This document shows, in pieces, positions 31,889-44,300 of a DNA stretch of 64,000 nucleotides. The stretch lies in the NCBI GenBank assembly GCA_022570795.1, contig JAKUDP010000006.1, positions 124,001 through 188,000 of the forward strand, written 5' to 3'. Positions within the stretch are counted from its first letter, which is position 1. Every line of letters starts with the position of its first letter. The notes below the pieces were generated by a model. It was not told the origin of the DNA and did no database searches. It worked only from the letters and a program-made list of their open reading frames with translations. The position numbers were made by a program, and so were the translations under genes. This DNA is from Sphaerulina vaccinii. Lineage: Eukaryota > Ascomycota > Dothideomycetes > Mycosphaerellales > Mycosphaerellaceae.

Positions 31889-34800
31889 ATGTCCGTGGCA
31901 GGCAGAAGACCAGGCGGCGCGTCGTCCACCACGACTGTGGAGCTGGCATTGCTTCCCACTCTGAAGAGCTGTCTGGTGAATCTGCCAGCTTCCTTGGTGG
32001 CATTACTGCTTAACGCGAATACTGTCGCGCAGAATGTCGTGGTGGAGCTGCAATACCGCCAAGCGCAGCCTGTGGGAGCAGATGGCAAGCTCAAGCCAGC
32101 AACGACTCAGTCAGTCTTCGTAGGATGGACTGGTATGCAGTCACAGTCGAGGCCCACGCCAGTAATCGGACGAGATGGTGTGCGAGGTGGCTCGCAGGAC
32201 AAGGACGTGTCTACAGTCGAGATCGATGCCACGTTCGCAAGACGACTAGGCTTGAATGCAGGCACGAAGGTGGGCTTAAGAAACACGAAAATCGGCATTG
32301 GCCATTGCACAGGCTGATGGAGGACAGTAGGCTAGTGTATCGCTGCATGTAGATCCGCCGCAAGCACATACAGTCAACATCGAGCCTTTGACTGCCACAG
32401 ACTGGGAGAGTAAGCACATTGTACCTCGATTCAGTACCATGACAGCAGCTATACTTACGAAGTGGTGCAGTTATTGAGCTTCATTCGTCTTTCCTGGAGA
32501 TGAACTTCCTCTCCCAAGTCCGAGCCCTACCGAACCCAGCTGCTGGGCATATGCATTCCCTCACACTGCATCTCACGCCGACGTCCACTGCTAACATAAC
32601 AGTCACGTCTCTTACGCCTTCCCCAGCAAGCACTCAGAATTACGTCAAGATAGCTCCGGACGCTGAGGTAATTGTAGCTCCGAAGACGAGGCAGTCGCAG
32701 AAACAAGCAAGCTCGAGAGACACTCGAAGTACCACCAGCGCCGGCAGACGAAGTGCTGGTGGCAGAAGCACGACGAGTCAAGCACGGCATAAGAGCGAGC
32801 GCGAGATTGAAAAGTCTAGACCACCAATCTTCCTCAGAGGTGTCACGCGAGCACTTCAAAACGAGTGGTTCGAGGATGCTGGTGATGATCTGAAAGACGA
32901 GGGCTTGAGAATCTGGGTGGATCGCGAACATCTGCTGTCCAAGACGTTGAGAGGCGTGACTTGGGTATCAGTATCTGTGATTAAGCCTGCTGGTCTTCAG
33001 GAGCCTGTCAATCCACAAAGTGGACCTGCACCCGACCAGCAGCCTGCTCAGAAAGTGGTGGCCAAGCTGTCAGTGTGGGGAGATGCTCCGGACAGCAGAC
33101 ATGTTGCACTGTCTACACTACTTTGCGCAACGCTAGATGCTGTCGGTATTGTTGGAGGCATCGTACGCATCGACCCAGCTCCCGCACCACTACCTCGCAC
33201 GGCTTCAGCGCTCAAGGACCCTTCAGCACAGGCGAGTAAAGAAGCAATCGTGAAGAAGCTGCGACTCACACCTTTCTTACAGTCGCAGACTGATAAGAAG
33301 GCTGCAGGTATCAAGTTTGGCGGCGAGTCGAAGGCAGAGAAGGAAACCAGCGCACAGCAAGTGTATAAGGCATTATCAGCGAGCAAGATTCTGGACGGAC
33401 CTCTGACAGATGGCATGTATCTGCCTCCATCAGAAGGCTGGCCTGGCGGAATTCTCGACTTTGAGCCTGCACCAACTGGCGATCCTTCAAAGCCGAAGAC
33501 GAATTGGCTGATCGGGTCTGAGAGGCGCCTTGAGCTAGCAATGCAGCAAATGACGGTGCAGCAGAAAGGACCACAGTGGCCTCCCGGAGAGAAGCTTCCT
33601 GAAACGATCCCAAGCATGGTTGGCATCGATACAGTGATCGAGCAGACTCGCAAGAGCTTACTCCATACTTCTTCTGTACTGCTGACTGGCGGGCTAGGGT
33701 CTGGCAAGACCTCGCTCGTGCACCTGTTGGCGCATCAGCTACGAAGCGATTACCTCTTCAACATCATATATTTCCCGTGCCGGACGATGTTTAGCGAAGA
33801 GACGCGGGTCAAGACTATCAAAGACACCCTCAACCGGGTCTTCGCTTCGGCATCGTGGGGAGCACGAATCGGTGGTAAAGCACTGGTGATCTTGGACGAT
33901 CTGGACAAGATGTGCCCTGTCGAGACTGAACTCGAACAACAGAGCAACGTCAACAGCAAGCAGGTCAGTGAGCTGCTCTGCTCAATCGTGCGTCAATGGT
34001 GCACGAGAGACTCGGGAGTCGTCATGCTTGCTACTGCGCAGAGCAAAGAAGCCGTCAACAACATCGTCATTGGTGGACATGTCGTTCGTGACATCGTCGC
34101 ACTGAAAGCGCCTAGCAAAGATGGCAGAAGAAAAGTTCTAAAGCTGCTTGTGAAGCAAGCGAACATGGCAGGCAACAATGGTACTGGCGAGACTGTGGTG
34201 AAGAATGGCGGACAGCTTAATGCTTGGATGGAAGACTCTGATGGCGAAGAGACATCGAGGCCAAGCTCAGCGCATCAGACAGAGGAAGTGCAAGAGGCAG
34301 AAGAGAATCCGAACTTGGATCTGCTCGAGGTCGCTGGCCAGACTGACGGATATATGCCGGGTGATCTGGCAGTGCTTGTCTCTCGTGCTCGCAGTGAAGC
34401 ACTGATGCGAGCAGTGAACGAGGACGCTATCTCGGATCAAGTCAGTCTTACAGACATTGACTTTACTTCCGCATTGAAAGGCTTCACGCCAGCTTCTCTG
34501 CGTGGTGTCACACTTCACTCTTCGACGACAACATTCGCAAACATCGGAGGCCTCAAGGAAACGCGGCAGACACTGTTAGAAACTTTGCAGTACCCTACGA
34601 CTTACGCGCCTCTGTTTGCGAAGTGTCCGTTACGCTTGCGATCTGGTCTGCTTCTATACGGATATCCCGGATGCGGTAAGACGTTGCTCGCATCAGCCGT
34701 AGCTGGCGAGTGCGGCCTTAACTTCATCTCCGTCAAAGGTCCCGAGATCTTGAACAAGTATATCGGAGCATCAGAAAAGAGTGTTCGAGACCTCTTCGAA

Positions 34801-35784
34801 CGCGCAGAAGCCGCCAAGCCTTGCGTCCTCTTCTTCGACGAGTTCGACTCTATCGCACCCAAGCGTGGACACGACAGCACTGGCGTCACGGATCGTGTCG
34901 TCAACATGCTTCTAACGATGATGGATGGCGCAGAAGGTCTCTCAGGCGTATACGTCCTAGCGGCAACATCGCGACCAGATCTCATCGATCCTGCGCTGCT
35001 GCGTCCTGGTCGCCTCGACAAGTCTCTGATCTGCGACATGCCTAATCAAGAAGACCGACTCGACATCCTCCAGGCCATCAGCAGCAAGCTTCACCTCCTA
35101 TCCGACCTTTCGAACGAGGACAACACCACCTCTGAGTCTCTTCACGAAGTCGCCCGGCGCACAGAAGGCTACTCCGGAGCCGATCTCCAAGCAGTAATGT
35201 ACAATGCTCATCTCGAAGCCATCCACGACGTTCTCGGTCCTGGTGCGGAAACGGCAACCCTGGAATCGGAGAAGAAGAACAAGACATCCAAAGGTAGCAG
35301 GAGTGACTTCTCTTACTTTAAACTGGGACAAGTCAACGTCTCTCAGGATAACTCTCCTACTGCTTTGGCCCAACAAGCTGCCGAGCGAGCCATCATCGCC
35401 GAGAAACTTAAAGCTTTGCAACTCGCGAGGCGGAAGGCGAAAGCTGAAAGGCAGGCTGCGCGACCTCCTCAATACAATCGACCCAGCTCTGCTATGTCTA
35501 ATCGCAGTCTACCTAATCGGCCAAGCTCAGCTGGTGGCTTCCAAACTGCGAATGGTCATGGAGACAAGCGACCTGGTAGCGGTCATGGTGGAGAAAAAAG
35601 TGAAGAACCTGTGATCAACTGGAAACATCTGGAGAAGAGTCTGCGAGAGACAAGATCGTCTATCAGTAAGCAAGAACAACAGCGCTTGGCGAGAATCTAT
35701 CGTGAGTTTGTTGTGGGTAGGAATGGAGATATGCAGGATGGTCAAGGTGGGACGGAGATTGGTGGGAGGACTAGTTTGATGTAG
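31889..35784 (+). CDS. PEX1: Peroxisomal biogenesis AAA ATPase Pex1
   Basis: With Pex6, this ATPase pulls the import receptor Pex5 out of the peroxisomal membrane. Exons 31889-32269, 32331-32409 and 32471-35784 (introns 61 and 61 bp) join in phase to 1257 aa. The N-terminal domain reads LLPTLKSCLVNLP, VGWTGMQS, VDPPQAHTVNIEPL and SQVRALPNP. The D1 ring has GGLGSGKT (about residue 559). The D2 ring has GYPGCGKT (about 883), FFDEFDSIAPKRG and ATSRPDLIDPALLRPGRLD. The C-terminal tail is Ser/Pro- and charge-rich. All catalytic motifs are intact. The ATG follows a pyrimidine-rich leader; upstream in-frame codons lack support. Confidence 0.96.
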
Positions 35785-36224
35785 ATAGGAGACTATTGGA
35801 AGATGCGTATCCAAGTTATATATCCCACTGGTGCCCTTTCGTGCACGCTCGACATGGCCATGAAGAAGAGCTGGGTGCGGTGGTTGAGGAATGTGTGAGA
35901 CCTTAGAGTTGTGATAAAGTGATGGGACGACGACGAGATACTCGAATCGAAGTTCTGGGTAAGTCATCTGCAGCATTCTGATGTTATGTGAATGTTTGAG
36001 AAGTCTTACTGTGATCGGACTAACTTTGAGACAGTAAATCGAGATTTGTTGAATTAACGATATTCTGGAATTGTTGGTTTTTGGGATTCTCCATAGAGAC
36101 CAACGACAGATGAGTGGTCACTGTTTGGGACAGACCATGAACTCTAACGTCTCAGCAGTACTTCAATCAAGACACCAGAAGCAGTACATGCACGAAGAAC
36201 TCAGTAAAGTCGTCAGCAAAAGGC
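35785..36224. other. PEX1 3' flank
   Basis: No gene recognised. The stretch ends at the T-run of the first inverted unit of repeat cluster 2. Confidence 0.5.
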
Positions 36225-36370
36225 AAAAACAATAGCCCAATCTCTACGGTTCCGAAGACGGTTACGAAGTCAAACTTGGCTTCGGACAAGCCCATCGATG
36301 AAGTCACGTATCACGCATCAGTCAGACTGGCGACTTACTGACTAGGCCATTGAAGCCAGGACGACTGTTG
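36225..36370 (-). ncRNA. tRNA-like unit 2.1
   Basis: Head CAACAGTCGTCC, hairpin CAGT-CTG-ACTG, tail GGGCTATTG and five T at 36229-36225. A TATATG lies about 25-30 bp upstream on the minus strand. Confidence 0.5.
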
Positions 36371-36442
36371 AAGTAGGGATGGCAGAAGCTATGCATATAC
36401 CTCCAACCCCTGAGGAACAGTATCGTAAAAGAAAGAAATATC

Positions 36443-36574
36443 AAAAGGTCGTCGCTTCCGCAGACATGCAGACCTTTGGATCACCCGACCTCACGGGTCT
36501 ATACAAGGTATGATTGCTGACTTATCGTTAGCATCAGCTATGCCGACGACTTACTGACTAGGCCACGACTGTTG
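36443..36574 (-). ncRNA. tRNA-like unit 2.2, degenerate
   Basis: The head is shortened (CAACAGTCGTGGCCTAGTC lacks about 12 nt). Hairpin TCGGC-ATA-GCTGA is kept. The tail is not clear; CGACGACC followed by T4 at 36446-36443 is the best candidate. Confidence 0.35.
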
Positions 36575-36673
36575 AGGTGAGTGGATTGGTGGAAGTATAT
36601 GACTATCCAATTCTGCGACGTCCTGACAAAAGGGTATTATGCTCTCTAATCGCAGAAAGGGAAAGGGAGAAGC

Positions 36674-36823
36674 AAAACGATCGCCCGTTGCTTTGAGCTA
36701 TAACACAGCAAGATAAGCTTGAGGCTTGCTGATGCCTCGAAACGCCGACTACACTGCAAAGCGTCAAGCATTAGCGATGCCAACGACTTACCGACTGAGC
36801 CAAAGTGGCTAGGACGACTGTTG
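36674..36823 (-). ncRNA. tRNA-like unit 2.3
   Basis: Head CAACAGTCGTCC, D-arm-like GGCTCAGTCGGTAAGTC, hairpin TTGGC-ATC-GCTAA, a TTGCT..AGCAA hairpin before the tail, tail GGGCGATCG and T4 at 36677-36674. Confidence 0.5.
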
Positions 36824-36935
36824 AGATGTGAGCTTTCGTGGCTGTATATGAGCCTCCAGCGCTCCCAATACCTTGAGAATGCATGATGCCTCTTCATACT
36901 AAAAGGAGGTAGTCGGAAGCAAAACAATGGCACGC

Positions 36936-37147
36936 AAAACAATCGCCCATTTCTCCATGGTTATAGTCGAACGCGTCGCTAAGCAATACAGGCCTTTCTA
37001 AGCCTCGAAGCAATACAGGCCTTTCTAAGCCTCGAAGCAATACAGGCCTTTCTAAGCCTCGAAGCAATAGCCATGTCGTTCCACTTGTCAAGCGTTAGCT
37101 ATGCTAACGACTTACTCACTGAGCCAAAGTGGCTCCGGCGATTATTG
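36936..37147 (-). ncRNA. tRNA-like unit 2.4 with minisatellite insert
   Basis: Head CAATAATCGCC, hairpin TTAGC-ATA-GCTAA, tail GGGCGATTG and T4 at 36939-36936. A second tail-like AAAACAATGG lies just beyond, at 36921-36930. At 212 nt it is longer than other units because its variable centre holds a triple 27-bp repeat. The terminal stem here is AATCGCC with GGGCGATT, all Watson-Crick. Confidence 0.5.
36981..37069. repeat. 27-bp minisatellite, three and a third copies
   Basis: AAGCAATACAGGCCTTTCTA followed by AGCCTCG, repeated exactly at 36981, 37008 and 37035, with a partial copy at 37062-37069. It lies inside the variable centre of unit 2.4. Confidence 0.95.
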
Positions 37148-37840
37148 AAATGTGAGCACTCTTGTTCATATATGAGAGCCACCTCTCTTCACTTCCATCC
37201 TCCATCTCCGTCTCGACCAGCCCGATCCCGTCTTGAAAGTTTGTATGTACGCCCAAGCTCAGAAAAGTACTCTTTCGTGGTAACGAGATACCCCCTTTGC
37301 CCAAGCGCGCAGAGCAGACCTTTTCGCATCTGTTGCCTTGATCTGAGCAGTTTCCTCGCAAAGACAAAGAGCATGGAGTGCGTCTCAGCGTCTAGGATGC
37401 AGAAAGTTGCTGTGAAGAACTTCAGAGAGGAGCGCTGCATCTCAATCTGCCACGTTCTTTGCCATGTGGCACTCGTTGCAAAGCAACGGATAGGAAGAGT
37501 GAAACCCCACGATGGCATTGCTGCCGCGTACCCATGCGGACAGCGTGTCTGCAAATCTCCAGACACTTCGAAAGGTGTGAACATCCCTTCCGCGTTACTG
37601 CTATCCTGCCCTGCTGCCTGCCATGAATGGGAGAGAAGAGGGTTTGGACAGGAGAAAAGCTCAAGAAAGAGGATTATGCGCGGATAGTCCCGAATGAGTC
37701 AGAATGCGGTATCCATCATATCGCACTAGCGTGTATAGTTCGTGTTTTCGCCAACTCATATGTCCTTCTATTTCTTGCAAATGTCTATCTTGCTTTGCCA
37801 ATCCATGACCGGCCTCGCTCTCACAGCCTCTGGCCTCTCC
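37148..37840. other. Intergenic region, no gene recognised
   Basis: A 204-codon frame crosses from the repeat cluster into this stretch but has no motif and overlaps the structured units, so it is not accepted. Confidence 0.45.
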
Positions 37841-38750
37841 TTACTTCTCCTCTCCCACACATCTCGAGATCTCCACTCCATCCGGCACACCCGTCGGCTC
37901 GAAAGAATTCACCAACTGACTCTCATACACCAGATTAGGATTGCCAAATGCCACTCCAAGATCTTCCTTCTCAATCCTCTTCTTATACTGCTGCGCAGCC
38001 CGATCGGCGAAAGCATCAATGTCATTCCCTCCATTGGCTTTCTTCGCCTTCTCCCTCTTCGTCTCCACCGAACTTCGCACATACTCCAGGTAAGGCGGAT
38101 TCCCCGGCTTGATAACATTATCTGCCGCGAGTACAGAACCAGGAGATACCAGGCCGAGCTCTTCGCATAGCTTGAGATCGGTTGTGTAAGCTGGTTTATA
38201 GTGGTCTAGAAACATGAGGTCGATCTTCGTTAGCAGACCGGTGGAGTGAAGACGTTTGATCGAGGCGTCACTGCTTCCGATTTCGACCTTGACGATGTCG
38301 GAGAGGCCGGCTAGGTGGACTAAGGCCATGATGACTGCTGCAAATTCTGGAGAGCGTTCGAGGGAGTAGTAGCGTTTTCCGCCGGCAGCTTTTACTGCGG
38401 CGCCGAAGAGGATGCAGCTGTAGCCGACGTAGCCTCCTAGTTCGACCTGCAAACGCATATGTCAGAGCTGAGCAGATGATGAGCAAGATAGCTGTACATA
38501 CCATCGTTTGAGGCTTGACTTCCGCAATCAGGTCTGTCACGATCTTGCCTTTGTCTTCGCCAACATTCATGAGATACTTCTTTTCGCGGCCGAACTTGTC
38601 AATGGCTTGGAGAACTTTTGCTGGGTTTCCGCGAATGGATTCGAGTTCTGGAAGGCTGAAGACATAGTGTAGCAATTCAATTTCGCGGCCATCGTCGAAA
38701 AAGACTTCTTCTTGCTCCGCGTAGGCTTTCTTCTGGTCGAAAGATGGCAT
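37841..38750 (-). CDS. Class I SAM-dependent O-methyltransferase, catechol type
   Basis: Transfers a methyl group from S-adenosylmethionine to a hydroxyl of a catechol-like substrate. Exons 38750-38502 and 38446-37841 (55-bp intron, gtatgt..tttgcag) join in phase to 284 aa. SAM motif I is VELGGYVGYSCILFG, starting at residue 84 just after the splice. YYSLERSPEFA would bind the ribose, and DLMFLDHYKPAY and ADNVIKPGNPPYLEYVR carry the metal-binding Asp and Asn. There is no signal peptide. The gene is intact. A role in secondary metabolite or phenolic detoxification is an inference. Confidence 0.9.
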
Positions 38751-41394
38751 CTTGGCGTGTGGTTGTTTTCGGGGGTCCTTGAGGGTATGATATCTTTTGC
38801 TACGTGTAGCGATTCTGGTTTCTTGATGAGTACTCGATGAAAAGTGTTATGTGCTCTCGGAAAAGAGTTCCTCCAAGAGCTGTGAGAAGTATGAGCTCCC
38901 GGATGGTGTGCAGTCACTGATGCAGTCGGCGGTCGGCTTCTGCTCCACTTCCAAGCTCGAATTGGGGATCAAGGCGTCATGACCCCAACAACTCTTTCAG
39001 AACACATATCATATTTACAACTGATGAGCTCTATACTGACTCTGTCGAGCAACACATTGTTGCTTGGTCGACCTTTCATACAATCCATACATCATACCAT
39101 CAGGTCAATGTTCCGACTTGGTGCTTTGGCAATAGATGTACACAAGAGTGCTTGCGTCGCTCAATCGCCTACTGCCTGAGCTCTTGGCCAGTGTTCAATG
39201 TTGAACTTCTGATACCCTTCGTCTTGGTGTATGTCGTCAGGTTCGGAGCTGCTACAGTCCAGGCGGCGAGCTGCACGCGACTAGCATGTATGTTTCAATC
39301 ATGTTGCAGCTTCCGTACTGCTGCCAAGTTCTGCAAGTATGTCAATCGCAATTCTATCCTTCGTCCTGCAGTCGTGCATGACAGTAGGAGAATATCACTT
39401 GACATCTGCAGACGGCTGAGAGCTGCCGAGTCGTCAAGACTGCATACATGTACCACAGATCTCGGTAGGGAGCGCTGAGCGACAGGTACAGTACCAGACT
39501 CTGCATTATTGGTTCCTGGACCTGACCCGTGTGCCGAACCATAGATATTGCGCTTGTCCTGTTCCTGAGCACTACCTTGGAGATATCCATACAGATATTC
39601 GGGATGAAGTGCGTCGTCTACTGTACCTGAAGTGGTCGTATTGCAGCCTCTCTGGCTAGGCATGAGCTTGCCAGCGGTATGCTGAAGCGTATTGCTTGAA
39701 AACCTCCGGCTGAATTGGTGGCGTACAGATTGAGGTGGTAGCCTGGAGGATGCAGTTTCACAGGAAGGACAGAAGGTTGCGTACACGGAACAACATATCC
39801 ATCATCCTTGAAGTGTTTGAGTCTCGACTCGACCTTCTGTAAGAGAGTGCGAATATCGAGATTGACTTCCAGTTCCATTTTCAGTCACCACTCGTGGTTT
39901 TTGCGCTTATCGTACTGGTTTATTGTTACACCAAGCTGCTGGTATGTTCATCAGATTCGTCGCCGTTGTCATCTGTTGCCAGATTCGAGCTCTCCTGGTT
40001 ATGGCTTCAACAGTCGCTGCAGGGTTAACCTTTGGCGGCTGTTTGCTCGCGGCAATTGACTGACTCAGTGGCAGACGTCGCCTCACGGTCTGAAGGTGTT
40101 ACAGCTGCAATACCCCAAAGGTGCAGAGTTGTTGTTGGTATGGAATGGAGGGGAGGAAGTATTGGCCCTCGCGTATCGAGGAGGATCAGCCATTCGCTTC
40201 GTTCATTGATGCCGACCCTTAATAACGGCAGAGCAACAGCACTCTATCAGTGTATTCACCGCTGCGGTCTCAGCCATTCGTCTCCACCGAGGCATGTCTT
40301 GAGATGTCAGTTGGTCAGTCTTGTATGAAGGAGAAGTGGCGATGTGTCGCTTCTCATCCATGCCTTCACGATCCCTTCTCATCACAACTACCGCAGATGA
40401 GAGGACGTGGAATTCAACAAGTTGTGTGAATTCTCCCTTTCCAGCATTCGAAGCACAAGAATGTTTAGAACCTCGCGCGGCAGGGCTCCCGGGCCCCATA
40501 CCGACGCGCTAGTAAGGAGTGAATGTGTCGATCATCGTGTGGCGCGTGTTGGCTCGTGGAGACGTCTTGATGCGGATGAGGCATCTGGACGTGACAGGTC
40601 GATGCCACGGTCTCTGTAGAACCAGAAAATCTGTAGAAATGCAGCTGCATCCCATCGTCGTGAACCGACACGCTGTACCGCGTTCCTGTGGTTCATCTAT
40701 GAAGCTTTGCGTGGCTCCCTCGCTACCCGTTGCGGACAAAAGTCAAAGCAGCGTCCAGGGAGCAGACGCTAGAGGGACTATCACTGCATAAGGAGTGTGC
40801 CTTGGATGGGGGTGCTGGAACGAGACAACAGACTTCATTGCGAGCACGGCGCGGACTCGTGGGCGTACGCCGACTGCTTGGATCTGTCTCTGTTTCTTGT
40901 TCTGCACGCTGCATTGTCATATCGTTCGCGTCTTCGCACAATATTTTGTGTTTCAGCATTTTGCCAAATCAACAACCACGACGAGCGAGCAGCACCAGCA
41001 TACCCTCCCTTATAGCCAGCGGGCAATCACGTTGGACAGGCATTACCGCGAGCTTGTCTCGCGTTATCATCGCACCACGGGACGAGATCCCTGCTGCAGC
41101 ACACATCGCGGCAGAGTGCAGTACACAGAGCAGGGCCGGGATTAATAGCGAGGGTCCCGAACCATTGCTGCCAGTCTCAGAGGAGAGACTCGAAGACGAG
41201 AAGCACGACACAAGTCACATCAGTCGCGGGAGAGGTTGTCTCGTCCACATGGCTGGGAGGAGTAGATCTATATGATCAGGACAGTCCAACAACCACGAAC
41301 AGGCCTGCTGTACAGCAAACGCGAGCATCGCCGGTAGCGCGTGCGGAAAGCTGCAGCACAGCCTGAACGCCAGACGGGCACGAGCATACAGAGC
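38751..41394. other. Long intergenic region, little supported
   Basis: About 2.6 kb. A minus-strand start at 39878 (MELEVNLDIRTLLQKVESRL, then KHFKDDGY) looks coding for about 30 residues, after which the good frame is unclear; a small spliced or decayed gene at 39295-39878 is possible. Nothing else is convincing. The last 300 bp should be the kinesin promoter and leader. Confidence 0.4.
39618..39878 (-). other. Possible small gene or fragment
   Basis: The open frame begins MELEVNLDIRTLLQKVESRL, a plausible amphipathic helix. It is followed by less convincing sequence in two overlapping frames. No family recognised; it may be accidental. Confidence 0.25.
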
Positions 41395-44300
41395 ATGAGC
41401 TCAACGATGACTTCGACGTTGCCTCGCACTGCGCGACCGCCACCCTCAGGACCTCTTCCCGCCCTACCTGTATACAAGACAAGGTCAAAGTCAACCGACA
41501 CGCTGGGAGAACTACCAGAGTCCCGACGGACATCCACTGCTTCACTGCCCCGCACATCCACGACACCCAAACGGACTGCCATTCCTTCAGTACGATCAGT
41601 CACCACTTCAGGACTGCCCACACCTGGCAAATCGAAAGCCAATTCCTCTCCTTCCATACCGACATTGAGCACGACTCCCGAACCGCCAGTGCCTTCGCCA
41701 TCACCAAGTCTTTCTGGGAGTGGCTTACCGAAGACTGTGCGCAAGACTGCCAGCATTGGCCAATTCCCACTTCCACCAAAGGGCACACCACGAGTGACGA
41801 GCCTACCACCGAGTCCGCTCTCCACAACGCAATCGAATGGCTCCGGCGAGGACGGCGCGCCTGCTGTGCCACCCAAGAGCAAGCAGCGCGATGGATCGAA
41901 GCATAGGAGTGTGGAAAGTGGGATAAAGAAGCCAAAGTCGCGCAGCTCCGGATATGGCGTTCGTGCGAGGACCTCGAATGCTTCACTTGCTGGAGCTGGT
42001 TCTCCTAGCCTACTCAATGGCACAGGCGATAGCAAGTTGATATCTAGTGGGAGGGGCTTGCGGCAGACCGACAGTCTGCTCAGCATACCTTCGCCGCCAG
42101 AGAGTCGATCAACATCTGCTAATGGCTCGTACCATACTGACGACACTGTGGTGGAGGATACTGGTGACGATACTGGAGGCAGAGGCCGGACACGACGAGC
42201 TAGCACGTCTTCAAAAGCCAAGCGCGAGTCTGAAGGTGGCAAGGATATGAAGGGCAACGTTCTGGTCAGTGTTCGAGTGCGACCCGATGCTGCCAGTGAG
42301 GAGAACAGGCCTGAAGGGGAATGGATGGTGGATGGCAGACGATCATTGATTTCCTACCGAGGACGAGAAGGCGGCGACTATCGATACGACAATGTGTTCT
42401 CACCTAACGACGGCAATGCGAGAGTCTACGATAACGCAGCGAAACGACTCGTGCGACGAGTCATGGAAGGCTACCATGGAACTGTCTTCGCATATGGAAT
42501 GACAGGAACTGGAAAGACCTTCTCGATGCAAGGAACGTCAACACAGCCCGGTGTCATTCCGCTTGCCATCACCGATATCTTTTCCTATATTCGGGAGAAC
42601 CCGAGCAGGGAGTTCCTGCTGCGAGTCAGCTATTTGGAGATTTATAATGAGAAGATTTACGATCTGTTAATACAGGCTTCTCCCGGTCAGGCACAGGAAG
42701 AAATCAAGCTTCGAGAAGACAGCAAACGGGGAGTGTACGCGACGCCACTGAAAGAAGAGATTGTTCAGTCTCCAAATCAGTTGCTACGCGTGATTGCGCG
42801 TGGTGATTTGGCAAGACGAACAGGCAGCACGCAGTTCAATGCACGATCTTCTCGTTCGCATGCTGTGGTGCAGATCGTGGTGGAGTCGCGAGAACGTACA
42901 CAGAATCATGGCGCATATTTTGGCAAAGAGACGAGAAGAACCGACAAGATTATGCCAGGTGGCGTACTTGTGTCTACTCTGTCTCTGATCGATCTTGCTG
43001 GATCTGAAAAGGCTGCCGAGGATAAAGAGCGCAGAGCGGAGGGTGCCCATATCAACAAGTCCTTGCTTACACTGGGCACTGTCATTGCGCGCTTGTCGAC
43101 CGAAGATGAAAAGGACAAAGATTCTGCAAAGCCTGCAGATAAGGAGAAGGCGACCAAGCATTTGCCTTATCGTGACAGTAAGCTGACACGCTTACTCCAG
43201 GGAGCACTTTCAGGTAATTCCCTGGTTTCGATTCTCTGCACCATTCAGCTTTCATCGGCGAACACAAGCGCAGCCCTAGCTTCGTCGCACACAGGTGAGA
43301 CCCTGAACACGTTGAAGTTTGCGAGTCGAGCCAAGAACAACATTGTCAGTCACGCCAAGAAGAATGAATCGAATGCAGCTCCTGGCGATCCTAATAGCAG
43401 AGCGCTGCTGGACCGTTATAGGATTGAGATCCAGGAACTTCGCACCCAGCTCGCCCAGCAGAACAACATCAAGGAGGAAGCCGAGAAGGTGGAGCAGATT
43501 GCCGAGGACCGCGAACTCGAAGAGCAACTGGAGCGAGAAGAGAAGCACAGGCACGAAGAGCAAATGCTGGAAATGCAACTCGCCAGAACAGCCTTGAAGG
43601 AGCGCATCAGCCACTTGAATCGACTCATTCTATCATCCAGGTCGATTGGTGTCAACTCTGGGCGCTTCTCGGTGAACAGCCTCAACCCTCGCATGAGCGG
43701 ATTTAGCGCGACACAGTCCGAGTATGGCCGACCTGTGAGTGTCCGGAGCCAGAACAGTGGGCATCGGGACAGCACTGCCACGCTTGAGCCAAGTCCAGTC
43801 CTGGAAGTCCCTGTGCCTCCATTAGACTCGATCGGCAGAGCCATGTCTAGCGGATCAGTTACGATGGGTACGATACCGGGTGCGCAAATAGGTCAAATGG
43901 TCGAGGAGGACACACCTGCTCTGACTGAAGATGAAGAAGGCGAGGATCTTGGTGTGCCTGACGAAGACGGCAACGATAGTGCGAGCTTGAAGCAGCAGAA
44001 CCGTATGCTACAAGCAGATCTGGCTGACAAGAACCGGTACATCGCTACATTGGAGAAGCGTCTTCTGCAAGCGCGAAGGACGAGCCACAGCCGGGTCAGC
44101 ATGGCATTCGCTGGTAGAGTCGGTGTTCCTGAAGAGGGAACCCTTGAAGCTCTCGTGCGCGACAAGGATCGCGAGATTGACGACCTCCGCGCGAAGCTGG
44201 ACGATCAGATGCGTATGGTGACTGCGCTCCGAAGTGCTGCGCGCAAGCGTGAGATGGTCGACAGCAGAAAGAGCACTCAGACTGCCACAAGCGAGGAGAC

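Larger units (their letters stand above)
36225..37147 (-). repeat. Inverted cluster of four tRNA-like units (cluster 2)
   Basis: Same family as the array at 1.3-4.5 kb but on the minus strand, with 5' ends at about 37147, 36823, 36574 and 36370. The D-arm-like part reads TGGCTCAGTCGGTAAGTCG, closer to a real tRNA D-arm than in cluster 1. The heads of the two right-hand units have an extra AGCC-ACTT-TGGCT or GAGCC-ACTTT-GGCTC hairpin. Confidence 0.85.

Noticed and set aside
37073..37687. 204-codon plus-strand frame
   Set aside because: It begins inside a tRNA-like unit, has no motif and is unlike any protein family I know.
41268..42257. 329-codon minus-strand frame opposite the kinesin N-terminus
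   Set aside because: Shadow of the Ser/Pro-rich kinesin extension; the plus strand carries the clear gene.
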